DNA of 64,000 bases from Arthrobacter sp. AQ5-05 (GCF_003287975.1 NZ_QMKQ01000003.1:186001-250000), one strand, 5' to 3'; shown: positions 53,342 to 62,373, counted from the first letter of the stretch. Notes: a model not told the origin generated them from the sequence alone. Program-made: numbers and translations.

Positions 53342-54559
53342 ATGAATGCACCGGTCATCCAGGATGCCAACGCCTGGACCGAACGCGAACAACTTGAATT
53401 CTTCGGTTCGCCGGAGTTCGCCGGGATCCTGGCCGAGGTGGTTCGGCCCATGGGGCTGGCGGATGCCAGGATCACCGTGGCCGAGTTGCACCACCGGCCC
53501 GGGGCGGGGGTCTCAGGGGTCTTCGAGGCCACCAACGGATCCACCACCCTGTACCTGGGAGCAACGGCCGAAAGGCTTGGGACGGTTCCCGAGGGGACCG
53601 TGCACCTGGACAGCGGGCGGGGAAGCGTCATCGTCTGGCTTCACCCGGCCGACCCGCTGCTGCCCGGACTTCCCCTGGCAACCACCCCGACGCTGGTCGA
53701 GGAGCACTGGGGAGGGGGCCGGGTGATTGAGGAACTGCGAACCCTGGCCTATCGACCGCTGCGCCGGGCAGTGATGCTGGCCCGATTCGGCGACGGGCAG
53801 CAATTGTTTCTCAAGGTGCTGCGCAAGGACGCCGAGCTCCTGCATGGGAAGCACCTGGCGCTGCTGGCCGCCGGAATCCCGGTACCGATACCGGCGGGGC
53901 CGCCGATCGACGGGGTCCTGGCATTTCACCGGGCCCACGGAGTGCCCCTGGCCGAGGACCTTATGCACGCCCCGGAGCTGCCGCTGGCGCCGCAACACAT
54001 CATCGGGCTGCTCGACGCGTTGCCGCAGACCCTCCTGGACGTCCCGGCGCGACCGGCTTGGTCCGACCGCCTGGGCTGGTATGGGCATGCCGCGCAAACC
54101 GCCGTCCCCGACCAGGCCGGAAAGATCGGGGAGCTGCTCACACGCCTGGTCCGCATCCTGGAAACCGCGCACCGCGGTGAGCTGGTGCCCAGCCACGGGG
54201 ACTTCTACGAGGCGAACATCTTCGTCGAGAACGGAACCATCACCGGGCTGCTCGACATCGATTCGGCCGGTCCCGGGTACCTGGTCGACGACCTGGCCTG
54301 TTTCCTGGGGCACCTGGCGGTCCTGCCGGACCTGGACGCGCGCTATGGGCGCGTCAACGGCTACTTCGAGCTATATGCCACGGCCTTCGAGGCGGAACTC
54401 GGGAACCGCGGGATCTGCGCCAAGGGGCTGTACGCCCGGGCGGCGTGCGTGGTCCTGTCGCTCGTGGCAGGGGCCCGTGACGAGGCGAATCCCGACTGGC
54501 ATGCAGTGGCCCTGGCCCGGTTGGTGTTGGTGGAACAGTTGCTGGTCCGCGCCGAATAA
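53342..54559 (+). CDS. aminoglycoside phosphotransferase-like (APH) family protein
   Basis: A 405-residue protein of the kinase-like APH superfamily. The catalytic loop is PSHGDFYEANIFV, followed by the metal-binding GLLDIDSAGPG; QQLFLKVLRKDAELL provides the ATP-binding Lys. The N-terminal 150 residues form a variable domain. Such proteins phosphorylate diverse small molecules, and resistance cannot be inferred. GAGGAA precedes the ATG at 53342. Confidence 0.82.
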   Translation: MNAPVIQDANAWTEREQLEFFGSPEFAGILAEVVRPMGLADARITVAELHHRPGAGVSGVFEATNGSTTLYLGATAERLGTVPEGTVHLDSGRGSVIVWLHPADPLLPGLPLATTPTLVEEHWGGGRVIEELRTLAYRPLRRAVMLARFGDGQQLFLKVLRKDAELLHGKHLALLAAGIPVPIPAGPPIDGVLAFHRAHGVPLAEDLMHAPELPLAPQHIIGLLDALPQTLLDVPARPAWSDRLGWYGHAAQTAVPDQAGKIGELLTRLVRILETAHRGELVPSHGDFYEANIFVENGTITGLLDIDSAGPGYLVDDLACFLGHLAVLPDLDARYGRVNGYFELYATAFEAELGNRGICAKGLYARAACVVLSLVAGARDEANPDWHAVALARLVLVEQLLVRAE

Positions 54560-54673
54560 GCCCACGGTGGCGAAGATGAGAGCGTTCTCATCGGGCTCTC
54601 CTCTTCGGCTCACATTCATTGGCCATGCTGGAAGCAGATCAAGAGCAAGACAATGAACGAGAGGTTCGCAGCC

Positions 54674-55060
54674 ATGAAGAAGTCACGTACGTTTTGGTCC
54701 ATCACCGGTGCGCTGGGCGTAGTCGCCATCGGAGCGGGCGTTGCAGTCGCCCAGCCGATCGCCCCGGCCAACGAGACCGTGGTCATGCAGGAAAGCGCTG
54801 CGCAGCACGGATTCTCCTCCGTGGAGCGGGTCGCTGAAAAGGCCGATGCCTCGGCCGCGGTGGCCGACTCGGCACAGTCTGCAACATCCGCAGTCTCGGC
54901 CAAATCCGCAGTTTCCCCGGTGTCGGCGAAGTCGGCCGCCTCGCCGGTTTCGGCGAAGTCTGCGTTTTCGCCGGTTTCGGCGAAGTCGGCCGCCTCGCCG
55001 GTGTCGGCGGTGTCCCCGATGTCGCCGCAGTCCGCTCCCTCGGCGGCCAGCGCCGCCTAG
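54674..55060 (+). CDS. secreted protein with tandem SAKSAxSPV repeats
   Basis: A 128-residue exported protein. MKKSRTFWSITGALGVVAIGAG and VAVAQP form a signal peptide with cleavage near AVAQ. Residues 30-65 are mixed, then Ser/Ala/Val/Pro-only sequence with four 9-residue units SAK-SA-x-SPV (x is V, A, F or A) and a degenerate tail. The ATG at 54674 has GAGAGG upstream; an ATG at 54653 is also in frame. Composition suggests a surface spacer or adhesive fibre, but no family is recognised. It is convergent with the two-component system. Confidence 0.65.
   Translation: MKKSRTFWSITGALGVVAIGAGVAVAQPIAPANETVVMQESAAQHGFSSVERVAEKADASAAVADSAQSATSAVSAKSAVSPVSAKSAASPVSAKSAFSPVSAKSAASPVSAVSPMSPQSAPSAASAA
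54896..55003 (+). repeat. four tandem 27-base repeats encoding SAKSAxSPV
   Basis: Units start at 54896, 54923, 54950 and 54977. Units two and four differ only in their last base, and all four are in frame, so they encode one repeated 9-residue motif. Confidence 0.9.
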
Positions 55061-55185
55061 CGGACAGAAGCCAAGACACGCGGCGGGTGCCGGTTCCATT
55101 TCAAGAGCCGGCACCGGCCGCCGACCACGCCGACGGGAACCACACCTACTGGGTGGATATCACCTGCAAGTAGGCAAGCAAGGAA

Positions 55186-55228
55186 GCGTTCCGGCCGGGT
55201 GCCCATTTCGGGCATCCGGCCGGAACGC
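55186..55228. terminator. terminator between the repeat protein and the response regulator
   Basis: GCGTTCCGGCCGG and TGCCC (55186-55204) pair with 55210-55228 with one mismatch, over a five-base loop. It lies between convergent genes. Confidence 0.7.
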
Positions 55229-55325
55229 GTCAGGCACGCAAACCGTGCCGGCCCGACCCGCGGGACCCGCGGGGCCCGCGGGGCGCAACCTCGCCGGCCG
55301 CCCGGGCCCGGTGCCGGACTCCCGG

Positions 55326-55994
55326 CTAGCCCGGTTCCTCGAAGCGGTAGCCCATGCCACGTACCGTGGTGAACCATTCGGCTCCCAGCTTGTTGCGCAG
55401 GTAGCGCACGTATACGTCCACGACGTTGGAACCGGGGTCGAAGTCATAGCCCCAGACCCGGGAGAGCAGCTGCTCGCGGCTGAGGACCTGCCCGGGGTTG
55501 CGCATGAAGGCCTCGGCCAACCCGAATTCCCTGGCCGAGAGGTCGATCTCGCGCCCGTGCAGACGGGTGCGGCGGCTGCCTGCATCAAGCTCCAACGGCC
55601 CCACGCGGATCACCTGGTCCTCGGGCGCCGCCGCCTGCGGACGTAGCCTCAGCCGCACCCTGGCCAGGAGCTCCTCGAAGCGGAAGGGCTTGGCCATGTA
55701 GTCGTCCGCCCCGCCTTCGAGCCCGGCAACGGTGTCGTCGATGCTTGAGCGCGCGGTCAGGATGATGACCGGGGTATCGACATTGGTGGAGCGGATCCGC
55801 GAGAGCACCGAGAACCCGTCCTCGTCGGGCAAGCCGAGGTCGAGGATGATCAACTCGAAGTCCCCGGTCTGGGCCAGGTAGCCGCCCTCCTTGCCGGTGT
55901 CGGCGACGGTCGGCTGGAAGCCGGAGGACTTCAGTCCCTTGGCAACGAAGGAGCTGATGCGTTCCTCGTCCTCAATGATCAGTATCCGGCTCAT
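55326..55994 (-). CDS. OmpR-family response regulator
   Basis: A 222-residue regulator. The receiver domain has the phospho-accepting Asp52 in LDLGLPDEDG, acidic IIEDEE at the N-terminus and the switch Lys in MAKPFRFEEL. Residues 130-220 are the winged helix (REIDLSAREFGLAEAFMRNPGQ, VWGYDFDPGSNVVDVYVRYLRNKLG, VRGMGYRFEE). It follows the histidine kinase gene with a 23-base overlap and is the last gene of the unit. It resembles the CseB/MprA/TcrA groups that react to envelope stress or metals. Confidence 0.93.
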   Translation of the reverse strand: MSRILIIEDEERISSFVAKGLKSSGFQPTVADTGKEGGYLAQTGDFELIILDLGLPDEDGFSVLSRIRSTNVDTPVIILTARSSIDDTVAGLEGGADDYMAKPFRFEELLARVRLRLRPQAAAPEDQVIRVGPLELDAGSRRTRLHGREIDLSAREFGLAEAFMRNPGQVLSREQLLSRVWGYDFDPGSNVVDVYVRYLRNKLGAEWFTTVRGMGYRFEEPG

Positions 55995-57486
55995 CTACTT
56001 CTCTTTCCAGGCTGGTGGGGATTTCAATGACAAAGGTCGAGCCGACGCCCACGTCGGAGCTGACCCCGACGGACCCGTGATGCGCCTCGGCGATGGCCGA
56101 GACGATATTCAGGCCCAGGCCCGAACCCTCGGTGCGCTTGGAGTTGCGGCCCCGCCCGAAGCGCTCGAAGATCCTGGATTGGTCCTCGGCCGCGATGCCG
56201 ACCCCCTCGTCGCGCACCCAGATGCGCAGCACCGATTCCCTGTTGGTGCCATGGGTGATATTGGTTCCCATGGTGATCGTGGACCCGTCGGCGGAGAACT
56301 TCACCGCGTTGGAACACAGCTGCAGCATGGCCTGGGTGATCCGCTGGGGATCGACGTTGGCGGTGGCCTCCACGCGGTGCCCGATCCGCCAGAACCGCTC
56401 GCCCAGCGGGCGGGCCCGGTCCAGCAGCTCGTCCAGCAGCGTGCCGATGTTCGTGGGCACGGGTTGGACGAAGTCGACGCTGTTGGAGGTGGCCAGGGTG
56501 ACCAGGTCATTGATCAGCAGGGACATCCGGTCCAACTCGGCCAGGGCGATGTCCCGCGACTGGTCCACGTCCACCGGATCCGACCGGTCCATGAGTTCGA
56601 GATGCCCCTGGATGATGGTCACCGGGGTGCGCAGTTCGTGGCCCACGTCGTCAAGCAGCTGCCGCTGGGAGACCATGGCGTTTTCCACGCGGTCCAGCAT
56701 GGCGTTGACGGTGATCGTCAACTCGGCCAGGTCGTCGCGCCCGACGACCTCGATGCGCTGGGACAAATCGGATTCGGAGATCTTCCGGGCCGTGTCGCGC
56801 AGCAGCGCCACCGGGCGCAGGAACCTGCCCACCAGCAGCCATCCGGCGGTTCCCGCGGCCAGCAGGATGACCATCCCCACCACCATGTACATCACGAAGC
56901 CGCGGTTCAGTGCCTGCTTCTCGGCCGCGTAGTCGTAGGCGAAGACCAGGTGTGCCGGGGTCCGGGGCTGTGTGACCGTTAGCGGGATGCTGACCGCGCG
57001 ATAGGTGGACTGGCTGGTCGGCACGGTCTGCAGCATGATCTTCTCGTCCGGGGCCTCGTGCGCCGCCCAGGCGACGAATCCCGGGTCGTTTTCCAGGCGG
57101 GTCTGCACGACCTCGGGGGCCGTCCAACGCACCTTCTGGTTGACCAGGCTCAGCATCCCCTCGTGCCGTGCCGGCAGGGTTTGCTGCATCGCGGTGTACA
57201 GCAGCACCTCGGCCGTGAGCGGTTCGGCGGCGGTCGCCAGGTCCGAACTGTGTGCGGCCAGCACCTGGAACTCCTGGACGCTGCGCTTGAGCGAGTCGTC
57301 GATGCGGGCGTCCATGGTCTTGACCTGCAAGAGGTAGACCACGGTTCCGGTGACGGCGAAGGCCAGGGTCATCAACCCGAGCATCCCGGCCAGCACCCGG
57401 GTGCGGACGGCGAACCCTCGGCGGGCAAAACGGGTGCCTTCGGGCGCGGAGGCAAGTTGTTGGGCGAGCTCGGGAATCCTAATCAT
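55972..57486 (-). CDS. sensor histidine kinase
   Basis: A 504-residue transmembrane kinase. Helix 1 is at about 31-54, an extracytoplasmic sensor region at 55-197, helix 2 at about 198-222 and a HAMP segment after it. The phosphorylated His283 is in DDVGHELRTPV; ATP-binding motifs are LCSNAVKFSADG (N box), DEGVGIAAED (G1), FERFGRG (F) and GSGLGLNIV (G2). The start is taken as ATG 57486, which overlaps the end of the Asp-rich gene by eight bases; ATG 57489 is next to it. The signal is unknown. Confidence 0.92.
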   Translation of the reverse strand: MIRIPELAQQLASAPEGTRFARRGFAVRTRVLAGMLGLMTLAFAVTGTVVYLLQVKTMDARIDDSLKRSVQEFQVLAAHSSDLATAAEPLTAEVLLYTAMQQTLPARHEGMLSLVNQKVRWTAPEVVQTRLENDPGFVAWAAHEAPDEKIMLQTVPTSQSTYRAVSIPLTVTQPRTPAHLVFAYDYAAEKQALNRGFVMYMVVGMVILLAAGTAGWLLVGRFLRPVALLRDTARKISESDLSQRIEVVGRDDLAELTITVNAMLDRVENAMVSQRQLLDDVGHELRTPVTIIQGHLELMDRSDPVDVDQSRDIALAELDRMSLLINDLVTLATSNSVDFVQPVPTNIGTLLDELLDRARPLGERFWRIGHRVEATANVDPQRITQAMLQLCSNAVKFSADGSTITMGTNITHGTNRESVLRIWVRDEGVGIAAEDQSRIFERFGRGRNSKRTEGSGLGLNIVSAIAEAHHGSVGVSSDVGVGSTFVIEIPTSLEREVDEPDTDH

Positions 57487-57850
57487 CATCGTCCCCGTCG
57501 TCGTCATCTCGATCGTCGTCGTCGTCATCGTCATAGGCCTTGGACGGCGGCAGCGGCTTGACCGGCGCCGACTTGCCGGGCAGGACCGTGGGCTTCTTGG
57601 ACGGGGGGCTGGTCGAAGGCCTGGTCGATGTTGAAACCGATGGCGTTGGCGTGGGCACGGCCGAGGGGCCGGGTGTCGCGGATGTCGGTGACGGGGTGGC
57701 GGGCGCGGTGCCTTGCTCGATCGTGATCCCCGGGCCCAGGTTCACCGCCGGCGGAGCCGAAAGTTCCAGGGCAACCACGTAGGCGCCGAAACCCAGTGCC
57801 AAGAGCGCCGCCAGCGTGGCCACGATCTTGCCGATCTTTCCCAATCCCAT
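57479..57850 (-). CDS. membrane-anchored protein with poly-Asp C-terminus, first gene of the two-component unit
   Basis: A 123-residue protein. One membrane helix (IVATLAALLALGFGAYVVALEL) near the N-terminus is followed by a Pro/Ser/Thr-rich extracytoplasmic linker (residues 45-95) and a tail in which 15 of the last 17 residues are Asp. It overlaps the kinase gene by eight bases, so it is probably co-expressed with the kinase. The tail could bind Ca2+ or other cations outside the cell and influence the sensor domain (inference). The ribosome site is weak. No family is recognised. Confidence 0.7.
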   Translation of the reverse strand: MGLGKIGKIVATLAALLALGFGAYVVALELSAPPAVNLGPGITIEQGTAPATPSPTSATPGPSAVPTPTPSVSTSTRPSTSPPSKKPTVLPGKSAPVKPLPPSKAYDDDDDDDRDDDDGDDDD

Positions 57851-58093
57851 GACCCCAAGTATGGCCGAGATTGATGAGACCCAAATGAGAGCGAGCCCAT
57901 GTCGGCGTCGTTTCCCGCAAGAGTGCCCCGACAACCGGCCTGCCCGGGCACCGCAGGGGAGGCCGCCGCCCGGCTCCGGCTCATTGACAGGGGCCCGGGG
58001 AAGGTCGACCCTGAGGACTGGGACGGCACGGGAAATCGTGGCGGTGGGCGCACGGGGTTGGTTCAGGGGCAGGGCTACGCGAGGGGAACCACA

Positions 58094-58858
58094 ATGAGCA
58101 GCTTCGGAGGCATCGAACGAGTCCGGCGAGTTTGGCTGGATGCAGTGCAGGCGGGACCTTCCCTGCTGCAGGGACACCGGATCGCCAGGAACATCCCGAG
58201 GCTCCAGGGGGCGGCGGGACCCAACCGGGGCCTGGTCGATGCGGCCGGAAGCGGCGGGCTGCTGCTGCGGTTGCTGGTCATCGGGGATTCCAACGTTGCC
58301 GGGACCGGGGCTCCCACGCACTCCGTGGCGCTGACCGGACAGCTGGCGGTGGGTCTCTCTGCGCGGCGGCACCGCCCGGTGGCGTGGGAGGCCGATGGAG
58401 CCAATGGCGCCACCATGGAACGCATCCGGTTCGAAGTGCTCGGACTCATCCAGGAACACGACCCCGACATCGTCGTTCTGGTCGCCGGGGCCAACGATGC
58501 GATGGCCGGACGGAGCCCCGCGCGTTGGGGCAGTGACCTGCGGGCGGTGCTGGGGGCCTTCCTGGACCCGGGCAGGGAACGGGAAATCGTCGTGGCGGGG
58601 GTTCCGCCGTTTCGGTACTTCCCGGCACTTCCGGCACCGCTGAACGAGTTCCTGGAACGCCGGGCCAGCCGCCTGGACGCCGTCTCGGCAGCGGTGTGCG
58701 CGGAATTGGGACTGGACTTCGTGTCATTTGCCGATGACCCGCCGCTCGGGGATGCCTTCTTCGCCACCGACCGCTTTCATTCCTCGGTGGCCGGTTACGG
58801 GCATTGGGCGGGGTACCTGCTCGATGCCTTGCCGGATCGCGATTCGAACACCGGCTGA
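58094..58858 (+). CDS. SGNH/GDSL hydrolase
   Basis: A 254-residue esterase-type hydrolase. The block I Ser66 is in VIGDSNVAG, the oxyanion Gly/Asn region is VLVAGANDAM, and the catalytic Asp-x-x-His is DRFHSSVAGYGHWA near the C-terminus. GAGGGGAAC precedes the ATG at 58094. There is no signal peptide, so it acts in the cytoplasm. The substrate is unknown. It is divergent from the two-component unit and followed by a strong bidirectional terminator. Confidence 0.88.
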   Translation: MSSFGGIERVRRVWLDAVQAGPSLLQGHRIARNIPRLQGAAGPNRGLVDAAGSGGLLLRLLVIGDSNVAGTGAPTHSVALTGQLAVGLSARRHRPVAWEADGANGATMERIRFEVLGLIQEHDPDIVVLVAGANDAMAGRSPARWGSDLRAVLGAFLDPGREREIVVAGVPPFRYFPALPAPLNEFLERRASRLDAVSAAVCAELGLDFVSFADDPPLGDAFFATDRFHSSVAGYGHWAGYLLDALPDRDSNTG

Positions 58859-58880
58859 GGTGGCCGGCCGCGCAGCAACG

Positions 58881-58930
58881 CACAGGTGCCTGCCGTTTCC
58901 CCGGAGGCGGGGATGCGGCAGGCACCTGTG
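58881..58930. terminator. bidirectional terminator between the SGNH and ThDP enzyme genes
   Basis: A 15-base perfect inverted repeat (58881-58895 with 58916-58930) encloses a smaller GC stem and is followed by GTTTTTC. Confidence 0.88.
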
Positions 58931-58952
58931 GTTTTTCGGTCGTGTGGCCGGG

Positions 58953-60629
58953 TCAGTAGGCCTTGACGCGCTGTTCCACGATCAGGTGGACGAGGGCGAA
59001 CTGGCCCTTTTCATCGATCGCCTCCAGCGCGGCCTCGAGGGCCGCGGGAACATCGGCGTCGTTCTCGACGCGGATGCCGAAGCCGCCGAAGGCCTGGGCC
59101 ATCAACGCGAAGTCCGGGTTCTTCAGCTGGGTGCCCGAGATCCGCTGCGGGTAGTGGCGTTCCTGGTGGGTGCGGATGGTTCCGTACTCCTGGTTGTCCA
59201 TCACGATGACCAGCGGGGTGGCGCCGTACTGTGCCGCGGTGGCCAGTTCCTGGCCGTTCATCAGGAACTCGCCGTCACCGGCGATGGTCACCACGCGGCG
59301 GCCCGGGAAGTTCAGCGAGGCCGCGATGGCGGAGGGCACGGAGTACCCCATGGACCCGTTGCGTGCCGAAATCATCGAGGCGTATTCCTCGGTAGGGAAG
59401 TAGCGGTGCGCCCAGTTGGTGTGCTCGCCGGCGCCCAGGGTGATGATGGCGTCCTTGGGCAGGGACGGGACCAGGTTGGCCATGAGCGTGTCCATGCGTG
59501 CCGGCCCCGCCGAGGGAGTGGCCGGGGGCAGGGCGGCGAATTTTTCCTGTTCGCCGCGCATGCGTTCGGTGAAGGACCTCCATTCGGGCTTGCCGGAGAA
59601 CTCCATCATGACCAGGTCCCTGACAAAGACATCGGGCTTGGACACGATCTGGTGGGAAACCGGGCCGGAGCGGCCGCGCAGGGACGGGTCGATGGTGACC
59701 AGGAAGTTCTTTTTGGACCAGTCCTGGCGCACCAGGAAGCCGTCGGTGATGACATCGCCCGGGACGGTGCCGACGAAGATCAGCAGGTCGGTTTCCTCGA
59801 GCAGGTCGTAGGTGGGCTTCGGGCGGCCGTAGCCGATGGGACCGACGTAGGAGGGCGAGCTGAAGGGGATGTTGCCTTCGCAGCGCCATTCGACGGCTGC
59901 CGGCAGGTGGTGTTCCTCGAGCCAGGTGGCGAGCTGGCTTGTTCCTTCATGCGTCCAGTCGTTGCCGCCCAAGACGAACAGGGGCTTGGAGGATTGCTGG
60001 AGTGCGTTCTTGAGCTCCTTCCAGTCCGTCACGGTCATGCCGCCGCTGGCCACCGGGATCACCGGGTGCAGGCCGGGGTCGACCATTTCCCGGATGACGT
60101 CCTCGGGCAATCCGACGACCACGGGGCCGGGGCGTCCGCTCATGGCGGCGAACATGGCTTCGGCCACGATTTCCGAGGCCCGCTCCGCGTGGTCCAGGAC
60201 CATCACGCGCTTGGCTCCGGTGTCGAACCAGGCCTTGATGTCGAATTCCTGGAAGGCTTCGCGGTCGCGGTGGGCGAAGGGAATCAGGCCCACGAACAGG
60301 ACCAGCGGCGTCGAGTCCTGCCATGCGGTATGCAGCCCGACGTGCGCGTTGGCGGCACCCGGTCCGCGGGTCACCATGGCGATGCCCGGGCGCTGGTGCA
60401 TCTTGCCGTCGGCCTCGGCCATGTAGACGGCACCGCCTTCGTGGCGGCAGACGATGGTCTCGATGGGGGAGTGGTGAAGCCCGTCCAAGACGTCCAGGTA
60501 GCTCTCCCCGGGAATCACGTACGTGCGTTCCACGCCGTGGGCCACCAGGGTGTCAACGATGATGTGTCCGGCCGACTTCTTGGTCGGCACCTGGACCTCG
60601 GCGGGTTCTTGCAGTGCTTGGGTGCTCAT
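58953..60629 (-). CDS. thiamine-diphosphate-dependent enzyme, acetolactate synthase-like
   Basis: A 558-residue enzyme of the ThDP superfamily with the usual three domains. The catalytic Glu64 is in VCRHEGGAVYMAEADGK, the middle domain includes LFVLGGNDW, and the cofactor motif runs from G451-D-G to N479 (MDNQEYG). It is not in an ilv operon and has no small subunit beside it, so it is unlikely to be the biosynthetic acetolactate synthase. Decarboxylases or lyases acting on 2-oxo acids are the likely class; the substrate is unassigned. Confidence 0.85.
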   Translation of the reverse strand: MSTQALQEPAEVQVPTKKSAGHIIVDTLVAHGVERTYVIPGESYLDVLDGLHHSPIETIVCRHEGGAVYMAEADGKMHQRPGIAMVTRGPGAANAHVGLHTAWQDSTPLVLFVGLIPFAHRDREAFQEFDIKAWFDTGAKRVMVLDHAERASEIVAEAMFAAMSGRPGPVVVGLPEDVIREMVDPGLHPVIPVASGGMTVTDWKELKNALQQSSKPLFVLGGNDWTHEGTSQLATWLEEHHLPAAVEWRCEGNIPFSSPSYVGPIGYGRPKPTYDLLEETDLLIFVGTVPGDVITDGFLVRQDWSKKNFLVTIDPSLRGRSGPVSHQIVSKPDVFVRDLVMMEFSGKPEWRSFTERMRGEQEKFAALPPATPSAGPARMDTLMANLVPSLPKDAIITLGAGEHTNWAHRYFPTEEYASMISARNGSMGYSVPSAIAASLNFPGRRVVTIAGDGEFLMNGQELATAAQYGATPLVIVMDNQEYGTIRTHQERHYPQRISGTQLKNPDFALMAQAFGGFGIRVENDADVPAALEAALEAIDEKGQFALVHLIVEQRVKAY

Positions 60630-60909
60630 GCGTCATTGCTCCTTGCTGTCACCACGGCGAACGGGGACAAGTGTTGCACGGCGGTCACGTCATTGTGCCG
60701 CGTCGGGTCGAACTAAATCTGAAGTTTCAGCAAATGTACATGATGCTCGTGCCTGACCCTAAGTATGATGCGAAATGCTTCTGTCATATTGGGTCGTTGA
60801 TCACAATGTCTTGTCTTTTGCCCAAGCACCGGCAGCAAACCTTGCCGTCCAGCCCGGGGCGGAGGCCGGGTGGGCAGGATCTTGGCACCTTCGGACCTAG
60901 GGTGGCACC
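60630..60909. other. 280-base divergent promoter region
   Basis: It lies between the ThDP enzyme gene and the GNAT gene. An AT-richer core at 60710-60810 probably holds both promoters. No gene or clear operator is seen. Confidence 0.4.
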
Positions 60910-61500
60910 ATGACTGACGGTAGGAATTCCGCTTCGGGACCATGCCTGCGCCCGTGGACCGACTCCGGACAAGACATCGCGGCAATCCTTGATGCCTTCG
61001 ACAGCGATGACATGGCGGCACAGGCCGGGGAACCGATCAACTCGGATGCGGCGGCCGGGCGTTGGCTGGCCCAGTGGCTCGAGGCGGGGAACCAGGGTGC
61101 CGTGGCCTTCGCCATCGACGTGGCGGGCAGGGCCGTCGGGCACGTGATGGCAGGCGCCATCGACCGCCGCCACGACACGGCGTGGGTGTCGTACTGGGTC
61201 GCTCCCGAAGCCCGCGGTGCGGGGCTGGCATCGCGGGCGACCGCCGCCCTGGCCGAGCACTGCTTCGGGTCCCTGGGGCTTTTCCGGCTCGAACTGGCCT
61301 ACCGGGTGAACAATCCGGGCTCTGCGGGCGTGGCCAGGAACGCCGGGTTCCGCGTCGAGGGCCTGGAACGGGCAAAGCTGCGCTACCTGGATGTAGACGG
61401 GAACCCGGTGCGGTACGACGTGCAGACCTGCGCCCGGCTGTCCAGCGACGGCCCCGCCCTGGTTCCGCCGCTGCCGCTCGCCCCTGCGGGTACCGCGTAA
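60910..61500 (+). CDS. GNAT-family acetyltransferase (RimJ/RimL-like)
   Basis: A 196-residue N-acetyltransferase. AIDVAGRAVGHVMAGAIDRRHDTAWVSYWV forms strands 2-4, the acetyl-CoA loop is APEARGAGLASRAT, and FRLELAYRVNNPGSAGVARNAGFRVEG is the RimJ/RimL signature. It is probably involved in protein or small-molecule N-acetylation. It is followed by a 20-base perfect terminator hairpin. Confidence 0.88.
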   Translation: MTDGRNSASGPCLRPWTDSGQDIAAILDAFDSDDMAAQAGEPINSDAAAGRWLAQWLEAGNQGAVAFAIDVAGRAVGHVMAGAIDRRHDTAWVSYWVAPEARGAGLASRATAALAEHCFGSLGLFRLELAYRVNNPGSAGVARNAGFRVEGLERAKLRYLDVDGNPVRYDVQTCARLSSDGPALVPPLPLAPAGTA

Positions 61501-61519
61501 ACCGGGGATCGACGTTGGA

Positions 61520-61561
61520 CGGCAAATGGCCCGGAACCAACTGGTTCCGGGCCATTTGCCG
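61520..61561. terminator. 20-base perfect hairpin terminator
   Basis: Bases 61520-61539 pair perfectly with 61542-61561 over a two-base gap, the longest perfect inverted repeat in the window. It lies between convergent genes. Confidence 0.88.
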
Positions 61562-61583
61562 TGACGGAAAAACGCGCCTGTGT

Positions 61584-62285
61584 CTATGCGGTGTATGGGC
61601 TTGGCGGGTACTTCGCGCCAGGCGTCGCGTCGGCTTCCATCGAGGCCTGGGTGGGCAGGTTGCGCCAGGCGAACCAGCCGTAGAGTCCGGCCAGGGCCTG
61701 GAAGACGGTGACGCCGAGCAGGGCCAGTGCGGGGTTGGTGTCAAAAAGCAGGGCGACATAGACGATGGCCGACGCGGTACTGGCCAGCCAGGCCCAGCGG
61801 TAACCGCACGCGATGCCGAGAAGGGACACGATCAGCGCGGCCTCGGCCGCGAAGGAGAACCACAAGGCGGAGGTTCCCTCGGTGAAGATGAACCCGGAAG
61901 TCAGCATGCGGCCCATGCGCAGGGCCGTGAACACCAGCACCAGCAGCAGGCCGATCAGCAAGGACTTGACGCTGAACCCGCGCTGGATGACCTTGCGTCC
62001 GAACTTCCCGGAGATCTCGAACTTGGAGAAGCGCCACAGGCCGAAGGCCGCCGCCAGCAGGGCCGGCACGGCGTAGGCGAGCAGGGACGCCTCGAATTGC
62101 AGGGCGATGACCAGCGGGCCGGCGAAGATGGCCAGGATCTGTGCCCACCAGCCCAGGTCGTTGCGCCGGGCGAGCAGCACCATGGCGATGCAGCTGAGCA
62201 ATGCCGAGAGGGCAAAGAGGGCCACCTGGGTTCCGGAATCCGTTCCGGGGGCCTGGGTGAAAAGATTGTAAAAAAGTTCGTCCAC
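61584..62285 (-). CDS. PnuC-like nicotinamide riboside/mononucleotide transporter family protein
   Basis: A 233-residue membrane protein with about seven helices. NDLGWWAQILAIFAG and the late FQALAGLYGWFAWRN resemble the tryptophan- and tyrosine-rich substrate-lining helices of PnuC. The length fits. Assignment is by family pattern only, and the cargo could be another vitamin-like compound. The ATG at 62285 is used. A terminator is shared with the GNAT gene. Confidence 0.7.
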   Translation of the reverse strand: MDELFYNLFTQAPGTDSGTQVALFALSALLSCIAMVLLARRNDLGWWAQILAIFAGPLVIALQFEASLLAYAVPALLAAAFGLWRFSKFEISGKFGRKVIQRGFSVKSLLIGLLLVLVFTALRMGRMLTSGFIFTEGTSALWFSFAAEAALIVSLLGIACGYRWAWLASTASAIVYVALLFDTNPALALLGVTVFQALAGLYGWFAWRNLPTQASMEADATPGAKYPPSPYTA

Positions 62286-62373
62286 GAAGAATGCTGCCTA
62301 TTCACAAAGAAAATCGGTGGGGGCGGTGCGGTGCCTCAGCTATTGATCGTAGCGCGACTTGAGTTGGTGATCC

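Noticed and set aside
54896-55003. Tandem 27-base repeats considered as CRISPR or an origin iteron
   Set aside because: They are contiguous with no spacers and encode a regular peptide motif.
55088-55174. A 28-codon frame starting GTG and ending NHTYWVDITCK
   Set aside because: No ribosome site or family match. It could be the tail of a lost gene, but support is too weak.
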